A stretch of 64,000 bases of DNA from Streptomyces indicus (GTDB lineage Bacteria > Actinomycetota > Actinomycetes > Streptomycetales > Streptomycetaceae): NCBI RefSeq assembly GCF_900100315.1, contig NZ_FNFF01000001.1, positions 930,001 through 994,000 of the forward strand. Direction: 5' to 3'. Of this stretch, positions 43,388-51,621 are shown piece after piece (position 1 is the first letter of the stretch; every line of letters begins with the position of its first letter). The notes beneath the pieces were generated by a model. The model searched no databases and was not told the DNA's origin. It worked only from the letters and a program-made list of their open reading frames with translations. The position numbers and the translations under genes were made by a program.

Positions 43388-45007
43388 TCAGCGCGCCCGC
43401 TCGACCCGCCGCTCGTCCCACACCGGCTGAGCGGTCTCGCGCACCTTGCCGTCCGACCCGAACACCAGATAGCGGTCGAAGGACTTGGCGAACCACCGGT
43501 CGTGCGTCACCGCGAGCACCGTCCCCTGGAAGGCCTCCAGGCCCTCCTGCAACGCTTCGGCGCTCTCCAGGTCCAGGTTGTCCGTGGGCTCGTCGAGCAA
43601 CAGGGCGGTGCAGCCCTTCAGTTCGAGCAACAGGATCTGGAAGCGGGCCTGCTGGCCGCCGGAGAGCCGGTCGAAGGGCTGCTCCGCCTGGTTGGTCAGC
43701 TCGTAGCGCCGCAGCCGCGACATGGCCGCGCCGCGGTCCTTGGCGTAGTCGTGCCAGAGGATGTCGAGGAGGGTGCGGCCGAACAGCTCGGGGTGGGCGT
43801 GGGTCTGCGCGAAGTGGCCGGGCACCACGCGCGCGCCCAGCTTCCAGTGGCCGGTGTGGGCGACCTCGCCGCCCGCGAGCAGCCGCAGGAAGTGGGACTT
43901 GCCCGAGCCGTTGGAGCCGAGGACGGCCACCCGCTCGCCGTAGAAGACCTCCAGGTCGAAGGGCTTCATCAGGCCGGTCAGCTCCAGGCCCTCGCAGGTC
44001 ACCGCGCGCACACCGGTGCGCCCGCCGTGCAGGCGCATGGTGATGTCCTGCTCGCGCGGCGGCTCCGGCGGCGGGCCCGCCTCCTCGAACTTGCGCAGCC
44101 GGGTCTGGGCGGCGCGGTAGCGGGAGGACATGCCGTCGCTGTTCTCGGCCGCCTGGCGCAGGGTGAGGACCAGCTTCTTGAGCTGGGCGTGCTTCTCCTC
44201 CCAGCGGCGGCGCAGCTCCTCGTAGCGTGCGAAGCGCTCCTTGCGGGCCTCGTGGTACGTGGCGAAGGAGCCGCCGTGCACCCAGGCCTCGGCGCCCGCG
44301 GGACTGGGCTCGACGCTGATGATCTTCTCGGCGGCGCGGGCGAGCAGTTCGCGGTCGTGCGAGACGAACAGGACGGTCTTGCGGGTCTCGGCGAGCCGCT
44401 CCTCGAGCCAGCGCTTGCCGGGCACGTCGAGGTAGTTGTCCGGCTCGTCGAGGAGCAGCACCTCGTCGGTGCCGCGCAGCAGCGACTCGAGGACCAGGCG
44501 TTTCTGCTCGCCGCCGCTGAGGGTGCGCACATCGCGGAACTGGGCGCGCTCGTACGGCACTCCGAGGGCCGCGGTGGTGCACATGTCCCAGAGCGTCTCG
44601 GCCTCGTAGCCGCGCGCCTCGGCCCAGTCGGACAGCGCCTGGGCGTACTGCAGCTGGGCGGCCTCGTCGTCGACGGTCATGATCGCGTGCTCGGCGGCGT
44701 CCACGGCCTTCGCGGCTTCGCGGATACGGGGCGTGGCCACCGAGACGAGCAGGTCGCGCACGGTGGTCTCGTCCCGTACGGAGCCGATGAACTGGGGCAT
44801 CACGCCGAGGCCGCCGCTGACGGTGACGCTGCCGCCGTGCGGCTGCAGCTCGCCGGAGAGCAGGCGCAGGAGGGTGGTCTTGCCGGCGCCGTTGGGCCCC
44901 ACGAGGGCGACGACGGCGCCCTCGCCGACCCGGAACGAGACATCGCCGAGCAGGGCCCTCCCGTCGGGGAGGTAGTACTCGAGGTGCGCGGCTTCCAGAT
45001 GTCCCAT
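43388..45007 (-). CDS. ABC-F family ATPase
   Basis: This 539-residue protein has two ATPase domains and no membrane segments. The first has Walker A GPNGAGKTT near 40, signature LSGGEQKR near 166 and LLLDEPDNYLD near 187. A basic, Arg/Lys/Glu-rich linker (about 240-320) corresponds to the P-site tRNA interaction motif region. The second has GSNGSGKSH near 358, LSGGQQAR near 443 and LLLDEPTDNLD near 463. ABC-F proteins act on the ribosome, in translation control or antibiotic protection. The ATG has CACAAT seven bases upstream and no Shine-Dalgarno sequence, so the transcript may be leaderless. Confidence 0.9.
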   Translation of the reverse strand: MGHLEAAHLEYYLPDGRALLGDVSFRVGEGAVVALVGPNGAGKTTLLRLLSGELQPHGGSVTVSGGLGVMPQFIGSVRDETTVRDLLVSVATPRIREAAKAVDAAEHAIMTVDDEAAQLQYAQALSDWAEARGYEAETLWDMCTTAALGVPYERAQFRDVRTLSGGEQKRLVLESLLRGTDEVLLLDEPDNYLDVPGKRWLEERLAETRKTVLFVSHDRELLARAAEKIISVEPSPAGAEAWVHGGSFATYHEARKERFARYEELRRRWEEKHAQLKKLVLTLRQAAENSDGMSSRYRAAQTRLRKFEEAGPPPEPPREQDITMRLHGGRTGVRAVTCEGLELTGLMKPFDLEVFYGERVAVLGSNGSGKSHFLRLLAGGEVAHTGHWKLGARVVPGHFAQTHAHPELFGRTLLDILWHDYAKDRGAAMSRLRRYELTNQAEQPFDRLSGGQQARFQILLLELKGCTALLLDEPTDNLDLESAEALQEGLEAFQGTVLAVTHDRWFAKSFDRYLVFGSDGKVRETAQPVWDERRVERAR

Positions 45008-45014
45008 GGGGCGG

Positions 45015-45020
45015 ATTGTG
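45015..45020 (-). promoter_or_regulatory. Candidate -10 of the leaderless ABC-F transcript
   Basis: CACAAT on the minus strand, seven bases before the ATG at 45007. Confidence 0.4.
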
Positions 45021-45114
45021 CGGGGCGCCCTCGGGCCGGGGCAAACGGATTTCCCCCGCGCCCCGGCCCGCCGGGCACACCGCGGCGGCGCCGCGTGCCC
45101 CCGCACACAGTCCC

Positions 45115-45139
45115 GGCTGATGTTGCGGCCCGCGGGTAC
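45115..45139 (+). promoter_or_regulatory. SigB/SigF-type promoter of the PAP2-lipid kinase gene
   Basis: GGCT-N15-GGGTAC is a full match to GNNT-N14-16-GGGTA(C/T). The -10 ends nine bases before the ATG, so the transcript is short-leader or leaderless. Confidence 0.6.
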
Positions 45140-45148
45140 GCGGGGACC

Positions 45149-46651
45149 ATGGGTAATCACGATGTGTTCTCCGATCCTCATGTCAAAGGTCCGGTAGCGG
45201 TGGTCTCCAGCGGCCGGTCGCGGCTCGTCCGCCTCGACCTGAAGCTCTTCGACGGCGTCGCCCGCCGCCACTGGCCCGGCGCCGATCCGCTGCTGCCGAT
45301 GCTGAGCCGCAGCGCCAACCACGGCGTGCTCTGGTTCGCCGCGGCCGGCGCCCTGGCCCTGACCCGCTCGCCGCGTGCGCGCCGTGCCGCCGCGCGCGGG
45401 CTCGCCTCGCTCGCGCTGGCCTCGGGCACCGTGAACACCCTCGGCAAGCGGGCCGTGCGCCGCGCCCGACCGCTGCGTGACGACGTACCGCTGATCCGGC
45501 AGCTGAAGCACCAGCCGATCACGACCTCGTTCCCGTCCGGGCACTCCGCCTCGGCCGCGGCCTTCGCGACGGGCGTCGCGCTGGAGTCGCGCCGCTGGGG
45601 CGCGGTGGTCGCGCCCGTGGCGGGTGCGGTCGCCCTGTCCCGCGTCTACACCGGCGTGCACTATCCGACGGATGTCCTCGCGGGAGCGGCGCTCGGGGTG
45701 GGCGCCGCTTTCGCCGTACGGGGGCTCGTGCCCACCCGCGACCAGATCCGGGCTCCGGGCCGGCCGCACGCCGAGGCACCCGTCCTGGACGAGGGCGAGG
45801 GTCTGGTGATGGTGGTCAACTCGGGGGCGAAGACCGCCGCCCGGGCCCAGCTGCTGCTCGCGCATCTGCCGGGTGCGGAGCTCGTGGAGTGCGAACCGGC
45901 CGTGTTCGAGGAGGAGTTGGAGAAGGCCGCGGGGCGGGCGCGCGTCCTCGGCGTGTGCGGCGGCGACGGCTCGGTCAACTCGGCCGCGCAGGTGGCGCTG
46001 CGGCACGATCTGCCCCTCGCGGTGCTGCCCGGCGGCACGCTGAACCACTTCGCGTACGACCTCGGCGTGGAGGGCGAGCGCGATCTGGCACGTGCCCTGA
46101 CCCGCGGCGAGGCCGTGGCGGTGGACGTGGGGCGGTTCCGCGCCGGGGAGTCCACCGGGATCTTCCTCAACACCTTCAGCCTGGGCGTCTATCCGGAGCT
46201 CGTCCGCCACCGCGACCGCTGGGCCAAGCGGATCGGCGGCTGGGGCGCGGGCATTCTCGCGGCCGGCGACGTGCTCGGCTCGGAGCATCCGCTCGAGGTC
46301 GAGATCGGCGGCAAACGGCGGGCGCTGTGGCTGCTGTTCGCCGGCAACGGGACGTACCACCGCATGGGCCTGGCCCCCGCGCGCCGGCACGACCTGGCCG
46401 ACGGGCTGCTCGACGTACGGGTGGCGCACGGCGGCCGCAGGCCGAGTGCCCGGCTGCTCGCGGCCGCGTTCGCGGGACCGCTCAGCCGCTCCCCCGCGCA
46501 CGCCGCCGTCCGGGTGCGCCGGCTGCGGGTGCAGCGGCTCGCGCCCGGTACGCCGCTCGCGTACGACGGTGAAGTCATCGCGGCGGGCGGCGAGTTGGAG
46601 CTGGACAAGCTGCCGGAGGCACTGACGGTGTACCGCCCCGAGCCGTACTGA
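45149..46651 (+). CDS. Bifunctional PAP2 phosphatase and diacylglycerol/lipid kinase-like fusion
   Basis: This 500-residue fusion has an N-terminal PAP2 domain (about 25-195: KRAVRRARP, SFPSGHSASAAAF, SRVYTGVHYPTDVL, the three-part catalytic signature). A C-terminal lipid-kinase domain follows (about 215-495: VCGGDGSVNSAA, VLPGGTLNHFAYDLG). Together they could interconvert phospholipid head-group phosphates or polyprenyl carriers in the membrane. The PAP2 part has several hydrophobic helices. This fusion occurs in other Streptomyces. It diverges from the ABC-F gene, and its promoter fits the SigB class. Confidence 0.88.
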   Translation: MGNHDVFSDPHVKGPVAVVSSGRSRLVRLDLKLFDGVARRHWPGADPLLPMLSRSANHGVLWFAAAGALALTRSPRARRAAARGLASLALASGTVNTLGKRAVRRARPLRDDVPLIRQLKHQPITTSFPSGHSASAAAFATGVALESRRWGAVVAPVAGAVALSRVYTGVHYPTDVLAGAALGVGAAFAVRGLVPTRDQIRAPGRPHAEAPVLDEGEGLVMVVNSGAKTAARAQLLLAHLPGAELVECEPAVFEEELEKAAGRARVLGVCGGDGSVNSAAQVALRHDLPLAVLPGGTLNHFAYDLGVEGERDLARALTRGEAVAVDVGRFRAGESTGIFLNTFSLGVYPELVRHRDRWAKRIGGWGAGILAAGDVLGSEHPLEVEIGGKRRALWLLFAGNGTYHRMGLAPARRHDLADGLLDVRVAHGGRRPSARLLAAAFAGPLSRSPAHAAVRVRRLRVQRLAPGTPLAYDGEVIAAGGELELDKLPEALTVYRPEPY

Positions 46652-46659
46652 CACTCCGT

Positions 46660-46676
46660 CATGCGCGTCTCGCATG
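46660..46676. promoter_or_regulatory. Operator-like palindrome CATGCG-N5-CGCATG
   Basis: Perfect six-base arms lie between the PAP2-kinase stop and the methyltransferase start, followed by an A/T-rich CATAATAT at 46692 that may be a -10 region. Confidence 0.4.
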
Positions 46677-46772
46677 GCAAGACACAGATCTCATAATATG
46701 GCGCGAGCGCGTACGGTTCTCGGTATCGCCCCGGGTGAAGGCGCCCGGGGCACTGCCGGAAGGGGACCGGTC

Positions 46773-47582
46773 ATGGCCGAGGAGACCGCCGTCTACACGC
46801 ACGGGCACCACGAGTCGGTGCTGCGCTCGCACACCTGGCGCACCGCCGCCAACTCCGCGGCCTACCTCCTGCCGGAGCTGAAGCCCGACCACCGGATCCT
46901 GGACGTGGGCTGCGGACCGGGCACCATCACCGCCGACCTGGCGGCCCTGGTGCCACAGGGGCACGTGACGGGGGTCGAGATCGCGGCCGGCGTCCTGGAC
47001 CAGGCGCGGGCCACGGCGGCCGAACGCGGCCTGGACAACGTGGAGTTCGAGGTGGCGGACGTGCACGGGCTGCAGTACGCGGACGACAGCTTCGATGTCG
47101 TGCACGCGCACCAGGTGCTCCAGCACGTGGGCGATCCGGTGCAGGCGCTGCGCGAGATGCGCCGGGTGACCCGGCCCGGCGGGATCATCGCCGTCCGCGA
47201 TTCGGACTACGCGGGCATGGTCTGGTACCCGGAGCTGCCCGTCCTGGACGAGTGGCAGGCCCTGTACCAGCGGGTCGCGCGGGCCAACGGCGGTGAGCCG
47301 AACGCCGGGCGGCGTCTCAAGTCGTGGGCGCTGGCGGCCGGTTGTACGGACATCACCGCCACCTCGGCCACCTGGACCTACGCCACGCCCGAGGAGCGCG
47401 CGTGGTGGAGCGGCCTGTGGGCCGACCGCACCACGTCCTCCTCGTACGCGACCATCGCCGTCGAGGGCGGACACGCGAGCCGCGAGGACCTGGAGCGGAT
47501 CGGCGCCGGATGGCGTGCGTGGGGGCAGGCCGACGACGCCTGGTTCTGCGTGCTGCACGGGGAACTGCTGATCCGGGTCTGA
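46773..47582 (+). CDS. Class I SAM-dependent methyltransferase (UbiE-like)
   Basis: This 269-residue methyltransferase has motif I ILDVGCGPGTITADLAA near 46-62, GVEIAAGVLDQAR with the ribose-binding Glu, and SFDVVHAHQVLQHVGDP near 110-126. The substrate is unknown. The ATG at 46773 is chosen because GGAAGGGG precedes it; ATGs at 46674 and 46698 are in frame but lack this. A weak GGTT-N14-GGGTGA (46715-46738) may be a SigB-type promoter. The gene converges on gvpK with 30 bases between. Confidence 0.88.
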   Translation: MAEETAVYTHGHHESVLRSHTWRTAANSAAYLLPELKPDHRILDVGCGPGTITADLAALVPQGHVTGVEIAAGVLDQARATAAERGLDNVEFEVADVHGLQYADDSFDVVHAHQVLQHVGDPVQALREMRRVTRPGGIIAVRDSDYAGMVWYPELPVLDEWQALYQRVARANGGEPNAGRRLKSWALAAGCTDITATSATWTYATPEERAWWSGLWADRTTSSSYATIAVEGGHASREDLERIGAGWRAWGQADDAWFCVLHGELLIRV

Positions 47583-47612
47583 GGGCCCTCCGCCCCCTGC
47601 CGTACCGGGAGT

Positions 47613-48092
47613 TCAGTCCCGCGGCAGCAGCGGGCCCAGCGGTCCGAGGTCGAGATTGAGGTCCTCGGGCCGCAGCCCGTAGCGGTCGCGCAGCTCGGCC
47701 ATGCGGTCCTCCAGGAGCATCAGCGTGAGCCCGATGCGCTCCTCCTGGTCCTCACTGAGGTCCCCGGTATCGAAGCGGCGCACCGCCTGGCGCTCCATGA
47801 GCTGGCGCAGCAACTCGACCACGGTGAGCACGAGTTTGACCAGGTCGCGCTCGACGGTGTCGGGGTCGAGGTCCATCCGGCGCGACGGGCGCTCGGGGCG
47901 GGGGGACGCCGGGCTGTCCCGCAGTGCGGACTCCGAGAGGTCGCGCAGGACGTCCGGCACCGGGCGCGGGGAGTCCGCGTCCGGCAGGTCGTACCACTGC
48001 GCGCCCGCCGCGCCGGTCTCACCATGGGGCGTGCGCGCTGCCTCCGTCGCACGCGGCGTCTCCGTCGTGCGGGGTGTCTCCGGCGTGCTCAT
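47613..48092 (-). CDS. gvpK: Gas vesicle protein GvpK
   Basis: This 159-residue protein has a disordered first 70 residues and a conserved GvpK domain (about 72-158): LVLTVVELLRQLMERQAVRR, DQEERIGLTLMLLEDRM and the terminal LNLDLGPLGP. GvpK is a minor component needed for gas vesicle assembly. It is the last gene of the ten-gene gvp cluster, starting four bases after the gvpS stop. Confidence 0.92.
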   Translation of the reverse strand: MSTPETPRTTETPRATEAARTPHGETGAAGAQWYDLPDADSPRPVPDVLRDLSESALRDSPASPRPERPSRRMDLDPDTVERDLVKLVLTVVELLRQLMERQAVRRFDTGDLSEDQEERIGLTLMLLEDRMAELRDRYGLRPEDLNLDLGPLGPLLPRD

Positions 48093-48096
48093 CGCG

Positions 48097-48309
48097 TCAC
48101 CTCGCCTCGATCGCGCCCGCCGCGCCCGGCAGGTCGAAGGGGGAGGGCACCTGTTCGTTCACCGAGCTGATCAGGGCGTTCAGATCGATCCGTACGAGAT
48201 CGACGTCCGCGATGCGCAGCGTCACATCGCCCGTGATCACCACACCGCCGGCGAGCAGCCGGTCGAGGAGGTCCACGAGGGCGATCTCGCGCCGCTCTAT
48301 GACGGTCAC
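48097..48309 (-). CDS. gvpS: Gas vesicle protein GvpS (GvpA/J family)
   Basis: This 70-residue protein of the GvpA-like fold shows IALVDLLDRLLAGGVVITGDVTLRIADVDLV split over residues 8-38 as an amphipathic beta-rich core. It is likely a minor shell or tip protein. The GTG start overlaps the gvpL stop by four bases. The gene name follows the Streptomyces gvp order. Confidence 0.85.
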   Translation of the reverse strand: MTVIERREIALVDLLDRLLAGGVVITGDVTLRIADVDLVRIDLNALISSVNEQVPSPFDLPGAAGAIEAR

Positions 48310-49085
48310 CGCGCCTCCTCTCCCGTACCGGAGTCCGGATCGCTGAACGAGTACGCGGCCCACGGGCCGGTCAGTTCCACGCGCAGGCCGGGCTCCTGGT
48401 CCTTGGTGCGCTCCACGCACTCCACGAACTCCTCCGAGTCCGAACGCCCCACCAGATAGGCGGCGTTGAGCACGTTCTGGCCTTCGGCGCGGGACAGCGC
48501 CGGGTTCTGCGGCGGGTGCAGCCGGGACGCGGCCGAGCGTGCGGCCAGGTCCGTGTGCAGCTGCTGCGCGAAGGATTCCGCGCGCGCCCACAGCCGGTCC
48601 GCGTCCTGCCGGCGGGTGCGGCGCATCCGCAGGTAGTCACGGCCGCTCGCGGGACGGTCCGCGGCCGCCGCGGCCCCGGCAGGCTCCACGGGCTCCGCGT
48701 ACACCTTGACGCCCCACTCCACCCGGCCGTCGATCCGCGCGAGCAGGGCGCGCAGCTGCTCACCCTCGTCCTCCAGCATCGTGCGGACACCGCTGTCGTC
48801 CCGGAACACCGTGCCGAGCCGCAGCGGCAGCGGACAGGTGACGGTGGTCAGGGCCGCGATCACCGACTGGTGCGCACGGGCGGTCTCGCTGACCCAGTCG
48901 AGGTCCTCCAAGTGGGCCTTGAACGGCTCGTAGCCGAAGTCCTCGGGCGGCACGTGGCTGAGCACGGCGACCAGGCCGCCGTGCGCGAGCTGCTTGAGCG
49001 GTGCGCCGCCCACCCCCACGAGGTCCGCCTGCAAGGCGGCCTCGAAGGGGCGGCACACCGCGTAGACGTAGCGGAGCTGATTCAT
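48306..49085 (-). CDS. gvpL: Gas vesicle protein GvpL (GvpF/L family)
   Basis: This 259-residue GvpF/GvpL-family protein starts MNQLRYVYAVC. It has the internal PPEDFGYEPFKAHLEDLDWV region (about 41-60) and LNAAYLVGRSDSEEFVECV near 210. GvpF/L proteins act in nucleating or chaperoning GvpA. It lies 31 bases after gvpJ and overlaps gvpS. It is related to gvpF in the same cluster. Confidence 0.88.
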   Translation of the reverse strand: MNQLRYVYAVCRPFEAALQADLVGVGGAPLKQLAHGGLVAVLSHVPPEDFGYEPFKAHLEDLDWVSETARAHQSVIAALTTVTCPLPLRLGTVFRDDSGVRTMLEDEGEQLRALLARIDGRVEWGVKVYAEPVEPAGAAAAADRPASGRDYLRMRRTRRQDADRLWARAESFAQQLHTDLAARSAASRLHPPQNPALSRAEGQNVLNAAYLVGRSDSEEFVECVERTKDQEPGLRVELTGPWAAYSFSDPDSGTGEEAR

Positions 49086-49116
49086 CCGGGGGCCTCTCCC
49101 TCCCTGCGGAGCTCAT

Positions 49117-49542
49117 TCATCCCGAGCGCTCTTCACCCTCCGGCTGCCCGCTCTCCTGCGCCGTCTGCCGGATCTCCTGCGCTCCGCCGTCGGCGCCCGC
49201 TTCGAGCCGGCCTCCGGACCGTCCTTCGAGCTCGGCGATACGGGCCTGCAACTCCTCGTTCTCCCGTGCCAGTTCTGAGCTGCGGCGGTCCACCTCGCGG
49301 CGGCGCGCTCCCGAGGACAGCGCGGGGTCGTCCTCCCACCAGTCGATGCCCATCTCCTTCGCCTTGTCGACGGAGGCGACGATCAGGCGGAGCTTGATGG
49401 TGAGCAGCTCGATGTCGAGCAGGTTGATCCGGATGTCTCCCGCGATCACCACGCCCTTGTCGAGGACGCGCTCGAGGATGTCGGCGAGGTTGGCGCCGCC
49501 GTCACGTCCGTAGGGCTCGGGGAGCCGGCTGGCGGTGGTCAT
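49117..49542 (-). CDS. gvpJ: Gas vesicle protein GvpJ (GvpA family)
   Basis: This 141-residue protein has a GvpA-like core (about 18-65: NLADILERVLDKGVVIAGD, INLLDIELLTIKLRLIV). A Glu/Arg-rich coiled-coil-like tail follows, with RRSSELARENEELQARIAEL near 88-107. It is probably a tip or minor shell protein. The start overlaps the gvpZ stop (ATGA). Confidence 0.86.
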   Translation of the reverse strand: MTTASRLPEPYGRDGGANLADILERVLDKGVVIAGDIRINLLDIELLTIKLRLIVASVDKAKEMGIDWWEDDPALSSGARRREVDRRSSELARENEELQARIAELEGRSGGRLEAGADGGAQEIRQTAQESGQPEGEERSG

Positions 49543-50699
49543 CGGCGCCCGGTCCCGGCGTAGTCGTCACGGCTTTCCTCTTCGTACTCCTCGTCCTCGG
49601 GCTCGTCCTCGTACGCGCCCTCGGCCTCCTCGTCGTACTCGCCTTCCGGCTCCGTGTCCTCGTCGTCCCGGTCGTCCCGGGCCTCGCGGTCGTCCTCGTA
49701 CGCCACCTCGTCGTCATCCTCCTCGCCGTGGTCGTCGTACGCGTTCTCGTCGTCCTCCTCTGGTTCCTCGGATTCGTCCTCGTATTCCTCGCCGTATTCG
49801 TCCTGCTCGCCCTTGGCCTCCTCCAGCTCGGCGCTCTCGCCCTCCTCGCCTTCGGCGCGCTCCTCCTCGGCGAGGGCGTCCTCGTGGCTGACGACCACCT
49901 CGCCGTCGCGGATCTCCCCGCGCCAGCCGTCGCTCGCCTCGCCCTTGAGCGAGATGTGCCGGGCGAAGTGCTTGAGGTCGAGGCGGGCGCGGCGGCCCTG
50001 GGCGCGCCAGATGTTGCCCGTCTTCTCGAAGAGGCCCTTCGGGTAGTACTCGATGATCAGCAGGATCCGCGTGAGGTTCTCGCCGAGCGGGTGGAAGGTC
50101 ACCACGCCCTTCGTCGTGCCCTTGGCGCCCTCGGAGGTCCAGGTGATGCGCTGGTCGGGTATCTGCTCGGTGGTGTGCGCCTTCCAGCTCCTGCTGGACC
50201 AGAAGACCTTGAGGTTCCAGTCGGACTGGGTGTCGTCCGCGACCGTGGCGCCCTTGACGCCCTTGGCGAAGGTCGAGAACTCCTGGTACTGCGTCCACTG
50301 GTCGTAGGCCGTGCGCACCGGCACACCGACGTCGACGTATTCGAGGATGACGGTGGGCTTCTGGCCCGCGCCGCCCTTCTTGCGCTTGCCGCCGAGGCCC
50401 TTGACCGCGCCCATCAGGCGGTCCTTGAGGTGGCTTCCGGTGAGCTCCACGGCGCTGCGCACCGGGCCCTTGCCCTCGGCGAGCTTGCGGCCGCCCTTGA
50501 GGGCCAGTTGCGCGAAGCCGGGGCTCTTGCCCTCGGCGATGTCGTTCAGCTTGACGGTGGCCGAGCCGAGTTTGTGGCCCACCCCCACCAGCGCGCGTTC
50601 GAGCTGCGCCAGCATGAAGGCCTGCGCCTCGGCCTTGAGACGGTCGGCGGCCTCGCTCTTGGCGAGGCCGGTCAGCGGATTGTCCTTCGCGTCAGCCAT
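49539..50699 (-). CDS. gvpZ: Gvp-associated SRPBCC-domain protein with long acidic tail (GvpZ)
   Basis: This 386-residue protein has a helical head (1-115) and a SRPBCC/polyketide-cyclase-like domain (about 120-265: VILEYVDVGVPVRTAYDQWT, FWSSRSWKAHTTEQI, TRILLIIEYYPKG). The last 110 residues consist mainly of Asp, Glu and Tyr. The SRPBCC fold binds hydrophobic ligands; a role in gas vesicles is inferred from its place between gvpY and gvpJ. It starts eight bases before the gvpY stop. The start ATG at 50699 is preferred to the longer Pro/Arg-rich open frame upstream. Confidence 0.82.
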   Translation of the reverse strand: MADAKDNPLTGLAKSEAADRLKAEAQAFMLAQLERALVGVGHKLGSATVKLNDIAEGKSPGFAQLALKGGRKLAEGKGPVRSAVELTGSHLKDRLMGAVKGLGGKRKKGGAGQKPTVILEYVDVGVPVRTAYDQWTQYQEFSTFAKGVKGATVADDTQSDWNLKVFWSSRSWKAHTTEQIPDQRITWTSEGAKGTTKGVVTFHPLGENLTRILLIIEYYPKGLFEKTGNIWRAQGRRARLDLKHFARHISLKGEASDGWRGEIRDGEVVVSHEDALAEEERAEGEEGESAELEEAKGEQDEYGEEYEDESEEPEEDDENAYDDHGEEDDDEVAYEDDREARDDRDDEDTEPEGEYDEEAEGAYEDEPEDEEYEEESRDDYAGTGRR

Positions 50700-51369
50700 C
50701 GCTGCGGCCTCCCTTCGCGCGGGTGGTGCGGCGGGCCGCCGACTTCGCCGCCGAGGTGGTCTTCTTGGCGGTACGGGAGGCCGTCTTGCCCCCGGCGCTC
50801 TTCGCGCCCGACGCGGTCTTCCTGGCGCCGGTGGTCTTGCGTGCGGCGCCGGTGGACTTGCTTGCGGCGCTGGTGGACTTGCGGGCCGTGCCCGACGCCT
50901 TGCTCTTCGCGGCCGAGGCCGGCTTGCGTGCGGAGCGTTCGCCGCCGCGCGAGCTCTCCTCCTCGTCGGAGCCGGATGCGGCGTCGTCATCGCGGGACTC
51001 GGACCGCGCGCGGTCGTCGTCCTCGTCCTCCTCGGACCGCGCCCCGGGGATCACCCCGGACAGCCGGTCCTGCACCCCGAGCGTGCGGTCGCGCAGCCGG
51101 TCCGAGATCCCGTCGAGGCCGCGTTCGAGCACCGCCCCGGTCGCGGCCTTGCCGACGCCTCGCACGTCCTCGCGCAGCTGGTCCCCGATCTCCTTGAACT
51201 GCGGGTTGTTCAGGAGCTGTTGCTGGACGAGCTCCGCGAGCGCGCGCGGGGAGAGCGGGAGCTTCTTGCCGGCGACGAGCGTGCCGACGGCGAAGGCCAG
51301 TTTCATCTTCTTCGTGCGTCCGAGCACATATCCCGCCCCTACGGCGAGGCCAAGTGCCATGCGGTTCAT
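50692..51369 (-). CDS. gvpY: Gvp-associated protein with basic Lys/Ala-rich tail (GvpY)
   Basis: This 225-residue protein has a hydrophobic glycine-rich head (ALGLAVGAGYVLGRTKKM, 5-22) and a helical middle (40-105). An acidic segment (about 110-140, EEDEDDDRA, SDEEESS) precedes a histone-H1-like tail of about 80 residues rich in Lys, Ala, Ser and Thr. The head resembles Streptomyces gas vesicle DNA-binding-like GvpY proteins. It overlaps gvpG at its start and gvpZ at its end. Confidence 0.8.
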   Translation of the reverse strand: MNRMALGLAVGAGYVLGRTKKMKLAFAVGTLVAGKKLPLSPRALAELVQQQLLNNPQFKEIGDQLREDVRGVGKAATGAVLERGLDGISDRLRDRTLGVQDRLSGVIPGARSEEDEDDDRARSESRDDDAASGSDEEESSRGGERSARKPASAAKSKASGTARKSTSAASKSTGAARKTTGARKTASGAKSAGGKTASRTAKKTTSAAKSAARRTTRAKGGRSDG

Positions 51370-51620
51370 GGTTGATTCGTCCGTTCCGTCGCGTGCTGGA
51401 GCCGGTCGAGGAGCTCGTCCTCACCCCGGTCGAAGGTGTCCTCGTCGATCTCGCCCGCTTCGAGCTGCTCCTCGAGGCGCGCGAGTTCGGCACGGATCGC
51501 CGCGGGGTCGTAGTACTGCCGCTCGGCCTCGTCCACGATCTGTTCCATCACCCAGAAGGAACCGCGGACGGGCGCGAACGGCAGCAGCACGACCTCTTTC
51601 ACGAGGCTCGTCAGACCCAT
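51366..51620 (-). CDS. gvpG: Gas vesicle protein GvpG
   Basis: This 84-residue protein has LLPFAPVRGSFWVMEQIVDEA (12-32), typical of GvpG, followed by an amphipathic helix with LARLEEQLEAGEIDEDTFD. GvpG is an assembly factor interacting with GvpF/L. It starts one base after the gvpF stop and overlaps gvpY. Confidence 0.9.
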   Translation of the reverse strand: MGLTSLVKEVVLLPFAPVRGSFWVMEQIVDEAERQYYDPAAIRAELARLEEQLEAGEIDEDTFDRGEDELLDRLQHATERTNQP

Positions 51621-51621
51621 G

